The translations under genes were made by a program, and so were the position numbers. A DNA stretch of 62,000 nt. Source: Neocallimastix lanati (nom. inval.). Taxonomy: Eukaryota; Neocallimastigomycota; Neocallimastigomycetes; Neocallimastigales; Neocallimastigaceae. This document shows positions 31,732 to 44,060 of this stretch, in pieces. The stretch covers positions 1,597,501 through 1,659,500 of the forward strand of contig JACVTC010000013.1 in the NCBI GenBank assembly GCA_016946835.1. The letters are read 5' to 3'. The notes below the pieces were generated by a model that worked only from the letters and a program-made list of their open reading frames with translations, made no database searches and was not told the origin of the DNA. Positions within the stretch are counted from its first letter, which is position 1. Every line of letters begins with the position of its first letter.

Positions 31732-34700
31732 ATATTATGTGAAAGTGTAATAATATTAAAAGCATATAAAAAAATAATGATGGTAAAAAGTATTGAAATA
31801 TTAAAAACACAAAAAGATAATTAAAAGTATTGTAATTTTTAAGAGAGTATTATAAAAGGAAAAAGTTCATATAATTTGAACTGGTATATAGTAAAATATA
31901 TATATATATATATATATATATTTAAAGAAAATGGTAAAAATATTACAAATAAAAGTTAAAACGAAACTTTTTTATGTTAAACATTATATCAACATTTATT
32001 AAATTTCAATTAACTAAAAAATGAACAATTTATCCTGTCATTAATAAAAATTATAAATATTTATAAGAACATGATTTATAATTTCATTAAGTTGTTTACT
32101 TGTTATTTAAGATAAAAATAAATTAATAATTTCATCAAATAGACTTAACTTTAAATATATGCTTACCTTTTAAAGCAAATTAAAAAATTTCGTTAAATAA
32201 TTAAAAAGCAACTTATCTTAAATTGGAAACTTCATAAAAAAACTTGATTTTATAGGGTTATTTTTACATCAAAATTTGGAATATTTAATAATAAAAAATA
32301 AAGCAAAATCACATAGGATTTTCATTAAATAATTAAAAAAAAAACAACTTACCTTTAATTGGAAATTTCATAAATTAACTAGTATGATATAGTTAAATTT
32401 CATTAAATAATAAAAGAACAACAAATTGAAAGTTAAGAACAACTTAACCTTTATTTGGAAATTTCATAAAATAACTTGATTTTATATGGTAATTTTTATA
32501 TCAAAATTTGGAATATTTAGTAATATAAAGCAAAATAAATAAAAAAAAAAAAAAAAAACGCATAGGAATTTTATTAAATAATTAAAAAACAACTTACGCT
32601 AACTTGGAAATATCGTAAATTAACTAATATGATATAGTTGAATTTCATTAAATAATTAAAAAACAACTTAACCTTTAATTGGAAATTTCATAAAATAACT
32701 TGATTTTAAAGGGTTATTTTTATCAAAATTTGAAATATTTAATAATATAATAAAAGTAAAAAAAAAAAAAAAAAAAAAGAAAAAAACGTAGGATTTTCAT
32801 TAATTAAAAAACAACTTACCTTTTAATTAGAAATTTCAAAAATTAATTAATGTAAAAATTTATAACAAAATTTAAGATTTCAAGAAGTAAAAAAATATAC
32901 TTATCTTTATTTTGAAGCTATCAATGGAAATTTCATTAAATTATTTACCTAACAAAATAGATTTTTATTATAGGATTTATATAACTTTTATGTGAATAAT
33001 CCAAATTTCATTGAAATTTATATAATATACTTATCTAATTTTGACTTTAAAATGGAATTTCATTGGTAAATTAATATAATAATCATTTGTTTTAAGTATT
33101 AAAAAGGGATTTCATTTAACTTTAATGTGAATAATCCAAATTTCATTGAAATTTATATAATATACTTACCTAATTTTGACTTTAAAATGGAATTTCATTG
33201 GTAAATTAATATAATAATCATTTGTTTTAAGTATTAAAAAGGGATTTCATTAGTAAATTAGTATAAATATCATTCGATTGAGACTTTAAAAAAAAAAGAG
33301 ATTTCATTAAATGGTTGTTCTCCATTTGAAAAACTAAAGTTGAGATTTCAATGTTTAATTGCCAATTATTCGAAGTTAAAAATTGGGGATTTCATGTTAT
33401 AATTGATATTCATTTGAAGCTTTCAATTGGGATTTCATGTTATAATTGATATTCATTTGAAGCTTTCAATTGGGATTTCATGTTATAATTGATATTCATT
33501 TGAAGCTTTAAAAAATAGGATTTCATGTTAAAATTGATATTCATTTGAAACATTAAAAAATGGGATTTCATGTTATAATTGATATTCATTTGAAGCTTTC
33601 AATTGGGATTTCATGTTAAAATTGATATTCATTTGAAGCTTTAAAAAATGGGATTTCATGTTAAAATTGATATTCATTAAAGTTTTAAATTTGGAATTTC
33701 ATGCTATCATTGATATTCATTTGAAGCTTTAAAATTTGAGATTTCATTATATGATTCATCCATCAATCGAAATTTCATTATATGATTGTTTCATCATAAA
33801 TTGGGATTTCATTATATAAGTATTCTTCATATGAAGATTTAAATATAAGGATTTTATTATATGTAATAATAACTCTTTTATTTAAAACTTTAAATAAAGA
33901 ATATCGTTTGGATATTTATCCCCCTTATTTTTTATTTAAAGTTTTATTGGAATTTCTGGTAAATCAATATGATACTTTTGGTTAAGATAATGAAATTTCT
34001 TTATCATTTAAAACAATAAAAGTTGATATAGAATTTCAATACAAATTATATCAATAATTATTATTAATTCAAATTTGAAATCCATAATATTTTTATTGTT
34101 TTGAAAATAAAACTTTAATTATATTATTATCAAAAAATAAAAAATAAAAAAAACTATTTATATTTTTATGGCGTAAAACTTTTGACAATAATTATTACAA
34201 ATTAAAAAGTACCATCATCATTCAATATAAATAATATACATATCATAACAATTCTTATTAAATCAAAGTCTTTTAAAAGTGATAAAACTAATCACTAACA
34301 CTATATTTCAAATTACTATAATCATAAAAATATTATTTCTTTCGTTGTTTTACATATATATACATATATATAATTTTATTTATTTATTTATTTATTTTTT
34401 TTTAACTTTATTATTTATTTTTTTTCTGAAATGGTTTTTATTTAAACCTTTTTTATTTTTTTTTTTAATTAATAAATATACGATTTTTTATTTTAACTTT
34501 TTTTTTTTTTATTATTTAAATTTTAATAAAATTTTTATTATTATTGTTTATTACATTACCTTATAAACAATTATTTTAGATAATTTTATAAGATATTTTA
34601 TAATATTAATATAAAATTACATATATATATATATAAACAAAATCATAACTAAAAAAAAAAAAAAATGATATATTAACCTATTTTTTATATATATATTCTT

Positions 34701-35243
34701 CATATATATTTCCTAAAACAATATAATTATCCCTTCATATTTTATTTTTTTAAAAAAAAAATAGTTGTGAAGAACAAATGTTTTTTGTGTGTCACTGTGG
34801 ACTTTGGTCAGAAGACTGTGAAAAAGAAAGAAATTTAATCGCCAATCCCTGTGCTTCTTCCACCTTTACACGAATATTAGTTGGCTCATTAGTGAGTTCA
34901 ACCTATTCACTAATAAGTCCAGAAGGTGTTCAAAGTGTATATTTCATATTTCCTGATCTTTCTGTAAGAATGGAAGGAAAATATAGGTTAAAATTTTCAT
35001 TATGTAATTTAGCAGCGTAAGTATTTAAAGATATATTATATAAACAAGATTTTTTATATATTAATATTATTATTTATTATTTATTATTTATTTTATTTTT
35101 ATTTATTTATTAAATCTATTATTAAAAATTTAAAAGATATCTATATGTTTTCTTTTTATATTATTATTATTTTTTTAATGAAACAAAAGATAAAAAAAAA
35201 AGTTATTTATTTATTAAAAAATTTTTATTTATTTATTTATTTA

Positions 35244-35275
<32 letters not shown>

Positions 35276-35549
35276 GGGGGAAATAATTTTTTATAGTTAA
35301 ATAGTTATATATATATTATAAAAAAAAAAAAGTTTTCAATAATTAATAATAATTAATAATTAATGAAAAAAAGTGAATTTTATAATTGTCCTTTTCAAAT
35401 TAAAGTTTTAAACTTGACTAATATTTTATTATTTTATTTGTTGATTTGATTAATTAAAATTTTTTAATATTGCATTATATTATATAATATATATTAGATA
35501 TATTGGATACTTTTTATATATATTAAAAAGATTTATTTGAAAATAGACC

Positions 35550-35582
<33 letters not shown>

Positions 35583-36159
35583 TAAAAATAATCAATTAAT
35601 CAATTATAAAATAATCATTTTAATAATCAATTAATCAATTATTAATATAAACAAAAAAATTATTTTTTATTTTTTTTTTTTTTATTTTAAATTTTATAAC
35701 CTCAATCTATTTATTTTATTTTATTTTATTTTATTTTATTTTATTTTATTTTATTTTATTTTATTTTATTTATTATAATTTTTTATAAATTTCATATTAG
35801 AAAAAAAAAATTATTTTATAATATATACTTCTACTAATATATATACTAATATTACTAAACTATTATTTATAGTGTTACTGAAGATAATTCATTAATCCTA
35901 AATCAAGGTGAGGCCCCGATAAACTCTGAACAATTTTCAGATATATTTACTGTATATACTGCTAAACGTTTTCCAGGAATGACAGGTTAATAATAAACTT
36001 TATAATAGAATATTTCTTATGATCTATAAATAGAAAAATATTTATATATTAAATATATATATAAATTCTATACAAATTCTAAAGACTTTTTCAAAATATA
36101 AATTATTTTTAAATATTTAAAATATTATAAAATTTATATATATTTTTAAACATTAATTT

Positions 36160-36190
<31 letters not shown>

Positions 36191-36987
36191 GATCTCTTTT
36201 AAATATAAAAATATATTTATATGTATATTTATTAATATTTATATTATTTTAATTATTATTATGATTATTATTATTTAATTTTATATAGAATCTACTGAAT
36301 TATCAAAATGTTTTTCAAAGCAAGGAGTCAAGGTAAAAGATTGAAATATTAATTAGAATTAGAAGAAATAAAAATTGATATAGTTTACATTGTCATTGTC
36401 ATTTTTATTTTTTATAATTATTATTATTATATGATATATAAAATTTAATTTATTATAATATATTTAATATTTTATATTTTATATATATTGAATTTTAAAG
36501 AATTAATTTAAAAAGAAAAAAAAAGAAAAAAAAAATTTTATTTTTTTTTTTAATTTATAATTTATAATTTCGATTTAATTAAATTTAATACAGAAAAAAA
36601 AAAAAAAGTTTTTCCCTAATTTAGATTTATATAAATTTAATTTATTTATTTTTATTCTGTATATTGAACTTTATTAATTATTATATTTATTAATAATACT
36701 TTATATATAAATATAAATTAACATTTATTTATATCTTTAAGGTTTTTTATTATTTTTTTATATTAATAATAAACATAATAATAATAATAATACTCTACTT
36801 ATATAATACTAATAATAATATTATACTATAATACTAATACTAATTCAATATATATATATATTTTTAATATTTTATTTAGATACCAATTAGACATGAAGTC
36901 CGTTCAAGAAAAGCATTAACTCAAGACTCAATAAATCGTGATAAAAGTAGTTCTCTAACAAATAATAAGTCAAAATTCAAGATATAA
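30327..36987 (+). CDS. Velvet-domain transcription regulator, eight exons
   Basis: Velvet proteins (VeA, VelB, VosA, Ryp2/3) bind DNA through an NF-kappaB-like fold and control development and secondary metabolism in fungi. Exons: 30327-30349, 30624-30663, 30833-30892, 31059-31096, 34765-35016, 35873-35985, 36289-36332, 36880-36987; 225 residues in one frame. Landmarks in order are RFEIRVVQQPLRARMCGFGE (8-27), DRRPIDPPP (29-37), LWSED (67-71), LVGSLVSSTYSL (92-103), FPDLSVR (116-122), YRLKFSLCNL (127-136), FTVYTAKRFPGMTESTELSK (163-182) and a basic tail. The protein is almost only the velvet domain, without the long linkers of VelB or the C-terminal extensions of VosA and VeA. The first two exons were recovered because they restore the conserved N-terminal strand and keep phase. 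Intron 4 is 3668 bp and holds the tandem repeats listed below. An extra short exon in that intron cannot be excluded. Confidence 0.93.
32160..33860. repeat. Tandem repeat domain inside velvet intron 4
   Basis: Three nested repeat types share the core ATTTCAT. Units of about 228 bp (starts near 32241, 32473 and 32697) contain AACTTGATTTTA and CAACTTACCTTTAATTGG. A unit of 135 bp follows twice (anchors 32991 and 33126) with AATCCAAATTTCATTGAAAT. Then about eight units of 43-45 bp run from 33386 to 33740, with GGGATTTCATGTTATAATTG and ATATTCATTTGAAGCTTT, and decay toward 33860. No open frame runs through the array. Confidence 0.9.
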
Positions 36988-37348
36988 AATAAATATTAGG
37001 CACTTACAATAAATAATACACAACTTAAATTATAGATTATTTAAATAAATTTATTTTAAATTATTATAATAATAATAATATTATTATTTTCAAATAAATA
37101 TAATTTTTTTTTTTTTTTAAATATATTATTATTATAATTAATAATAAAATAAATTTTAAAAAAAAAAAAAAAAGAGAGAAATAAAGGTTAATAATCAATA
37201 AAATTGACAACTATTTTCTTTCTTTCTAATTTTATAATATACTAATATAATAACATATAATATAAAATAAAATAGAACTATCAACGTAGTTCAATTGAAT
37301 ATCATATTATTATAAATTATTCCCATTATAACATTTTATTTTTAAAAG

Positions 37349-37384
<36 letters not shown>

Positions 37385-37674
37385 CTTTTCTCTCTCTTTA
37401 TATATATATTACTGTTAATTTTTTCATTTTTAATTTTTTTTTATACACATAACAATCAAAAAAAAAAAAAAATACAAATAATAATACTTATCAACTTTTT
37501 TTTTTTTTAATATTAAAAATATAAGACCTATTAAATAAATTTTAAAATTTTTTATTTTTTTAATAATAATTTTAATTTTAATTTTAATTTCAATTTTTTT
37601 ATTTTTTTATATTTTATTTTTCTTTTTTATTTTATAACATACACTTTTTATCTCTATTTTAATTAATAAATTAA

Positions 37675-37714
<40 letters not shown>

Positions 37715-38774
37715 ATAAAGAATAAAAATCTATGTACAATAATAATAGTTAATTTAATTATATTTATTTATTTAATATTATCAATAAAGATTATAATAAA
37801 AAAAATATATATATATATATATATTTATATAAAATAAAAATAAAAATAAAAAAATAAAAATAAAAAAATAAAATAAAAAAATAAAAATAAAATAAATATT
37901 AAAATTAAAATTAAAAATAAAATTAATAATTAATATGACAAAAATAAAAAACATTTATTTTTTTAAATTTTTTTTTTATTTTTATTTAAATAAAATGTTA
38001 AAAATAAAAATGATCTTTAAATAATTTAATTTAATTTTAAATAGATCAAAGAATAATCTAAATTAAAATAATCTAATTTAAAATAAAATAAAATAATCTA
38101 AAATATTCTAAAATTAAAATAATCTAATTTAAAATATAATAAAATAAATTAAAATAAAAGAAAGGAAAGGAAAAAAGAAAAGAAAAAGAAAAAGAAAAAG
38201 AAGAAAGAAATTTTTTTTTTTTTTTACGTTATATTAATTTTTATTATTAATTAAAAAATATTTTTAATTTTTATTTATATATATTATATATAAAGTAAAT
38301 ATATATATAAATTTGAGTTTATATATATATATATATTTTTTTTTTAAAGTATTATTAACAACTAATATTATTATTATTATTATTATTTATTAATATTGAA
38401 TATTAAATTGTGATTGCAAAAAATGATTTATACGGCCATGATAACTGCAAATAGATGTTGTCACATTAATCATTTGTATATCTTAGTATATCTTAACATG
38501 AATTACAAATCTCATCATCGCTATCTCTATATGATCGATCGATTATAATTGATTAGTAAAAATGATCTAATTGTTTTAACCTGATTTTTTATGACCAACT
38601 TTTTTTTTTTTTTTACAATTTTTATTTACTCCTTTTTTTTATTTAAACTTTTTTCTAATAATAACCATAGTAATAAAAAAAAAAAAAAAAAAAAGGGATT
38701 GGATTCAAAATATTTTTGATAATCTCTTCAAAATTATTTATCTGCTCCACCAAAAATTTTTTCTTAAAAAAAAA

Positions 38775-38851
<77 letters not shown>

Positions 38852-39081
38852 GTAAAGATTAACACTAATAAAAATTCTAATAATTGTTATGATGTACCAC
38901 CATCTAAAAATTGGACCATTATTTCAATTCAAATTATCTTAACAAATATCGGTAGTAGCATTTAGACTATTATTTCACTAAAATAATGGAAAATAATATA
39001 ATAACATTTTTTTGTTGATGGCTAATATATTTTTTAATAAGTATAAACAAGATTTATTTTTATTGGGTATATTAAAAATTA

Positions 39082-39117
<36 letters not shown>

Positions 39118-39205
39118 CATTTCAAATTTATCATTAAAACTAGTTTATTAATTTTTAATATATAAAAAAAAAAAAATTAAAAATATATTAATATATTTGT
39201 AATAT
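36988..39205. other. Intergenic, 3' flank of velvet gene
   Basis: Homopolymers, purine-rich GAAA/GGAAA runs at 38158-38210 and an (ATT)n array at 38777-38850. A slightly more complex patch at 38400-38600 and 38880-39000 has no recognisable product. Confidence 0.55.
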
Positions 39206-39483
39206 TGTTATATATAACACTTAAAATCAGAAATGTCATTTATATTTTATTATGTGTTTATTTATTTATTTTTTTTTTTGCTTTTGCATTTAGAAAGACC
39301 TTCATCATTTAAGAATATGCCATTACATGTTATTATATAATTATTTTTCTATAGTAGTCCAACTTTATTGGTTAACATTTAACATTACACTGCATTATAT
39401 TATCAAATAAAAAAATTTTTTAACACTTAATAATGTAGTATTAAAGTACAATGTAGTTAAACACATACCTGTGATATTTAACA
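39206..39483 (-). repeat. Probable LTR of the second copia element
   Basis: Begins TGTTATATATAACAC and ends GTGATATTTAACA, followed directly by TTCCCCCTTACATTGAC, whose complement is a polypurine tract for a minus-strand element. A diverged copy of its last 50-55 bp lies at about 45745-45800. The left boundary was chosen from the TGTTA terminal motif and is less sure than the right. Confidence 0.65.
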
Positions 39484-39555
39484 TTCCCCCTTACATTGAC
39501 ATTTTCTATATTTCCATAATGAAATCGGTAAAGTATTTAAGCTTGGGTTCAGAAA

Positions 39556-39587
<32 letters not shown>

Positions 39588-41260
39588 GATTTCTCCACTT
39601 AATCATATTTATATTTTATGTTCATTTATTTACATTGTCCCTTTTTTGTTTTCATTTTTTCAGCTGTATCTTTACATAATTTATTATCTATTCAAATATT
39701 AATTCTAATATGTTGAATATTTCATTTATCTAATCTTATTTATTCATATAGCTTGATTTTATACATTCTATTAAAATTTGAGTATTTTGGCTTTATTTTT
39801 CTATGTAATTAATTTAGGCTTTATTTTTCTATGTAATTGATTTCTATGATATTGAATTATTTCCTAATATAAAGATATATCCTGAGGTGGATCTTCTCTG
39901 AATTTCATCACTCCTGCTCTTAAAAAATTTTCTTTTCCGTTATAATGGATTGAATCATCCTTTGTACTTCTAAGATATTTTTAATATTATTTGAATACCT
40001 GCAGCCATATCAACCTCTGTTAGATTCTCAGAAAATCTTGCAGCTTAATTTACTTCGATTGCTATATCTTGTCTTATTTTTTTTTATTTTTTTTTTTTTT
40101 TTATTTTTGATACATATAATGGAGAACTAATCAATCTTTGATAATCATATTTTGTTAATTTTCTCAGAATTTTTCTCTATCTTCTAATTTTTTTTTTTTT
40201 TTTTTTTTTTTGCATTAATACATGATATTCTAGTTATTTTAGTATTGTTTATATTCTAGTTAATTAGCATTTTTTTAAATATAATCTTTGTAATTAATTT
40301 TGTAGCCTTAATTTTATTTTAATTATATTAAATTCTAATGATTTTCTTTTGCTGTTTTATCTATGGAACTTTTTATGTATTTATGTTTTATCTTTGTAGC
40401 AATTATGATGATTTCTTTATTCTCTCCTGCAATTAATATATCATCAACATAGAGTGTTAGTAATAAGCATAATTTATTATTGTTTTCATATTTACTAAAT
40501 AAATAACTATCTGTATTATACTGAATTAACCAAAATTTCTTAAGAAATCCGGAGATTTTGTAAAACCATTGTTTTCCAGCTTGTTTGAGTCCAAAGAGAG
40601 CCTTTTCTAATAATCCAGATTTTCCGAAATTTAATTTTTTTGTCATCCGACTAAAATTTGTATATAAATTTACTCATCTGGTTTGGATTAGTATTCAATT
40701 CATGTAGGCAGCTTTACTATCAATCTGTCTTAAATACCATTTATCTATTGTTGCAATAGCAATTGTTAAAGTCTAAAAACGATCCATTTTCTATTGTATG
40801 ATAGGTGACTAGGGATAGGTGTAGTCAATTCTTTTTAATTTGGCGAAAACCTCTGACTGATGACCAATCTTTAATTTATATATACCATTAAATTTAATAG
40901 TAAAAAAAAAAAAAAAAACTATTTATTTAATAATCGAGGGGTTTAATGCCTAATTTATATATACCATTAAATTTAATAGTAAAAAAAAAAAACCTATTTA
41001 TTTAATAATCGAGGGGTTTAATGCCTTTTTTTTTAGAATATCTTCTTTTTCTACAATTTTTTTAAATAACATAATTTCCATATAAATTTTGTAAAATTTC
41101 TTTTTGTTTATGGCATCTTTCCATCCATTCCTATCCATTTTGTCTGTATTCTTTTTCTTTTTTTTTCTGAATTCGTGACATCCTTCTTCAAAAGTCTTTA
41201 ATCTTTGGAATTATTGTATTACTAATATTATTATTGTTATTAACTCTCTTTTCTTTAATG
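39484..41260 (-). pseudogene. Ty1/copia pol pseudogene (RT and RT-RNase H junction)
   Basis: Minus-strand translation gives a copia reverse transcriptase broken by stops and frameshifts. The linker and RT entry WKDAINKKKFYKIYM lie at about 41060-41135. RIDYTYP and IATIDKWYLRQIDSKAAYMN lie at 40690-40850. The open stretch 40335-40646 contains EKALFGLKQAGKQW, DSYLF and the catalytic YVDD in LTLYVDDILIAGENK. ARFSENLTEVDMAAGIQ, STKDDSIHYNGKE and a following RNase H-like part lie at 39890-40060. Gag, protease and integrase were not found. Orientation matches the LTR and polypurine tract on its left. The element is inactive. Confidence 0.88.
40872..41025. repeat. Tandem duplication of about 77 bp in the copia pol pseudogene
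   Basis: TAATTTATATATACCATTAA, an A-run and TTTAATAATCGAGGGGTTTA ATGCC are present twice (40872-40950 and 40951-41025), differing mainly in A-run length. This is slippage damage after the element died. Confidence 0.9.
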
Positions 41261-42153
41261 GGATTTCATTTTCATCATCTGAATTTGTTTTGTTTTCCTC
41301 TCTCTCTCTCTAAAAAAAAAAATATGATTTATTTAATGTTGGTGTTCTGGTTTTTTGCGTTTTTTTATTTTCAAAAACCTAAAAAGTTTAGATCTGTCAA
41401 TTTTCTTATTAAAAAAAAAAATTATTTCGTTCGGGAATTTTAAAAATTAATTTCGTAATGCGGATTTAAATTGTACAATTGATACAGGTACATTGAATAG
41501 CTTTCATCCCACAAGAAGAAGAGAAGAGATAGGAAGAAGAATTTAGCATTTAGCCGTATTGAGTTAATGTATCACTGTAATGATTTAGAGAAGTAATATT
41601 ATCATAAGTATAAACTAATTCCGTATACTGTTGTAAAGATTTTCCAAAAAAAAAAGTATTATAATTAACAAATAAAAAATAATAAATCTATTTAATGTTG
41701 TAAATATATTACACAAAATAAATATATTCATATTGCTGTATATCTTTTAAAGATAGTGATATTATTTGTTTTATTCCCAATTTTTATTTACATATAATAT
41801 TTTTATAAAAATTATTTTACATAATAATAATATAATAATAATATAAAAACTAAATATTTAATAGTAATTTTTTTTTTTTTTTTTTTCATTGTTATTTTAT
41901 ATAATTATTTTGTATTTATCATTTATTTCTATATTATTGTTTAATATATTATATTTAAGGAGATAAACATATTAATCATTATTGATTTTATATAAATGAT
42001 TATTACAATATATTTAGTTAATATATATATAATATTAATAAAAACAAATAAAGTAAAACTATATATAATATAGTGATAAATATTTTAATTTTAAAATAGC
42101 AGGAAGTGTAGTTCGAAAAATTTCATTTTGGAAAATTCGTAAAAAAAAAAAAA
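41261..42153. other. Spacer between copia pol remnant and SINE
   Basis: A less AT-biased part (41261-41660) could be further decayed element sequence. The plus-strand open frame 41234-41443 has no recognisable domain. The remainder is AT-rich. Confidence 0.4.
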
Positions 42154-42170
42154 TTTTTTTTTCCAAAAAA

Positions 42171-42640
42171 ACAAAAAACAAAAACATAGACTTGCACATA
42201 TGGGTACCCATCTCCCATATGGCCATACAGTTATTAATTAACTGTAAGGTGATGAGTTATTGGCATACTGTATCAGCTTCGCCGCTCTCAATCGTCGTTA
42301 CACACTGCCCGGAGATGCATTCCTAACGTTCCTACATATATCTCTAATGACCACGAGCATCAGAACGGAACCATTAACTCCTCCCTAGTGGGTGTAATCA
42401 TTGGCGATTGGAAATTTTACAATCATCAAGCTCTATGCTTCAATTCAAAGCGTAGTATCAGGGATGGGTGAAATAATCATTTGAGGGAAAGCCTTATGGA
42501 CATCACGTGTGGTCTCATGATATCCCAGGATAGAAACCTCATCCGATTATTTGGTGCCATGCCGAGGATTCGAACCCCGCCCTCTACAGTGACCTGTATC
42601 GTCCTAACCGACTGGACCAACATGGCTTTTTTTTTTTTTT
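42171..42640 (-). mobile_element. tRNA-derived SINE with target-site duplication
   Basis: A 470-bp block of much higher GC than its surroundings. The minus strand begins with a tRNA-like head (42626-42556), followed by an unrelated body of about 375 nt and a T/A-rich end near 42175. Both flanks carry a T-run, CC, then an A-run (42154-42170 and 42641-42656), which fits a target-site duplication of about 16 bp. There is no coding content; the open frame 42481-42696 runs across the head by chance. SINEs are transcribed by Pol III and moved by LINE enzymes, and a LINE remnant is present at 59.6-61.6 kb. Confidence 0.82.
42556..42626 (-). pseudogene. tRNA-like head of the SINE (71 nt plus ACCA)
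   Basis: The acceptor stem GCCATGT/GCATGGC pairs over 7 bp with one G-T. The D arm GTCC-AGTCGGTTA-GGAC is perfect, and the T arm CGGGG-TTCGAAT-CCTCG pairs over 5 bp with one G-T. The anticodon region is two bases short and folds as TACAG-GTCA-CTGTA with a 4-nt loop, so no anticodon can be read and it is not a functional tRNA. The stem is followed directly by A-CCA, as in a mature tRNA. Pol III A and B boxes are intact. Confidence 0.85.
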
Positions 42641-42990
42641 TTTTTTTTTCCAAAAAGGTACTAAATTTTATTTCTCAAAATTTAATAAATAGATAAATAA
42701 ATAATAAAATAAATAAATAATACCTTTATAATAATATATAAATAAATAATAAATAATTAAATAGATATTTTTTTTAATTTATTATATTTTTATTTATTGG
42801 ATAAAAAAAATAATTGGAATATATATATATTTTTTTTCATAGATTATTTCTCAATTAATAAATAATTAATGTTTATTATTATTAAATTTTATAATTATTA
42901 TAATTATTTTAATTTATTGATTCAATAAAAAATTTAAAAATTTAAATATTAAAAAAAAAAAAAGAAATAATTTTAAAAGGATTATGTAAC

Positions 42991-43030
<40 letters not shown>

Positions 43031-43629
43031 ATATAAAATAAAAAATAAGCTCAATTTTATTTAAAATTTATATAATTTTAATAATATTTAATAAGATTGA
43101 ATCTTTGAAAATTAATTAAAAATATTTAACAAAATGGAACTAATAGAGGAAAAAAGTGTAAATAATTATTAATAATATATATATATAATTATTCATTTAA
43201 TAAAAAGAATAAATCAAAGGTATATCGATGTACCCAATACGGAACTTTATATAAATGTAAATCTTAATATTATTTTAAAATGATGAAAAAGAAATATGTA
43301 AAAACGATCAATTAATTATTTAAATATTATTTTTTAATTTTTAATAATTATATTTTAAATTATTATTCTTTACTTCTTTTAAATAATTAATTTTTTAATA
43401 CTTGAAATTCTAATGTATATTTATTATTATATATATATATACATTTTAGAATTTATTTTTAAATTTATTTATTTATTATAGTTTTGTTTATTTATTTATT
43501 TATTATTTATTTAATTATTTATTTAAATTATATTTGTTTTATTATTAATTTATTTATTTATTAATTTTTAAAAAAAAATACCAAATGCAACTTTTTCGAA
43601 ATGAAAATTTTCGAAAAAGTTGCATAAGG

Positions 43630-43712
43630 CTCCTGGTTCGAACCCGCTCTATGACCTTATCAGTTTTCCCTTCGGGATTTTATGATAATGCATTGATAGA
43701 GCAATTACAGGT
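43630..43712. ncRNA. Structured element: box B-like GGTTCGAACC plus three-tier hairpin with UUCG loop
   Basis: At 43646-43702 three nested helices can form: GCTCTAT/ATAGAGC, TTATCA/TGATAA and CCC/GGG closed by TTCG. The terminal C(UUCG)G is an exceptionally stable tetraloop. GGTTCGAACC at 43635-43644 is palindromic and matches a Pol III B box on either strand; on the minus strand TTGCTCTATCAATGC upstream resembles an A box. It is probably a decayed or divergent tRNA-derived head and not a known RNA. Whether it is transcribed is unknown. Confidence 0.5.
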
Positions 43713-43879
43713 AAGTATATTGGATTAAGTATGATGGATTTGTGGGTGATTTGAACTCTGGTCAAAACTAAGGTGTTTTGGGCATATATTAGGAAAAACG
43801 GCACAAACCTGTCTAGATACTTAAGTTATATCCAAATTGTAAATAATATGGTCAATTTCCTTAATTATACCATCTCCAA

Positions 43880-44060
43880 AAACTAATTAAGATTTCTGCT
43901 ATTCCCGATGATAGAGGGGTGGGTAGTATGACGGTCAATCCGGATTTTCGTAGTCTGTTGGGGACCATGCCTAGTACTTTAAATCCCTCTTAGAGGTAGT
44001 AGAGCGTCGACGTCAAAATGATAAGGCATGTAAGGATCTGTTCCTTAAATACACTCATGT
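43880..44060 (-). mobile_element. Degenerate second SINE copy
   Basis: Plus-strand GGGACCATGCCTAGTACTTT AAATCCC aligns with GGTGCCATGCCGAGGATTCG AACCCC of the SINE at 42.5 kb. The following GTAGAGCGTCGACGTCAAAA TGATAAGGCATG stands where that copy has its A-box half. The B box is mutated. The match is weak but in the same order and strand. Confidence 0.5.

Noticed and set aside
33386-33740. Possible CRISPR-like array of 43-bp units
   Set aside because: Units are contiguous without unique spacers, lie in a eukaryotic intron and grade into related repeats.
34279-34566. Open frame of 95 codons before velvet exon 5
   Set aside because: Phe/Ile/Leu low complexity in the repeat-rich intron; no splice sites or velvet similarity.
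41475-41520. Retropepsin-like CTIDTGTLNSF on the plus strand
   Set aside because: A single short motif with no neighbouring protease or gag sequence, on the strand opposite the surrounding pol remnant.
42556-42626. Functional tRNA gene
   Set aside because: The anticodon arm is two bases short with a 4-nt loop, CCA is encoded, and the block is embedded in a longer repeat-like body.
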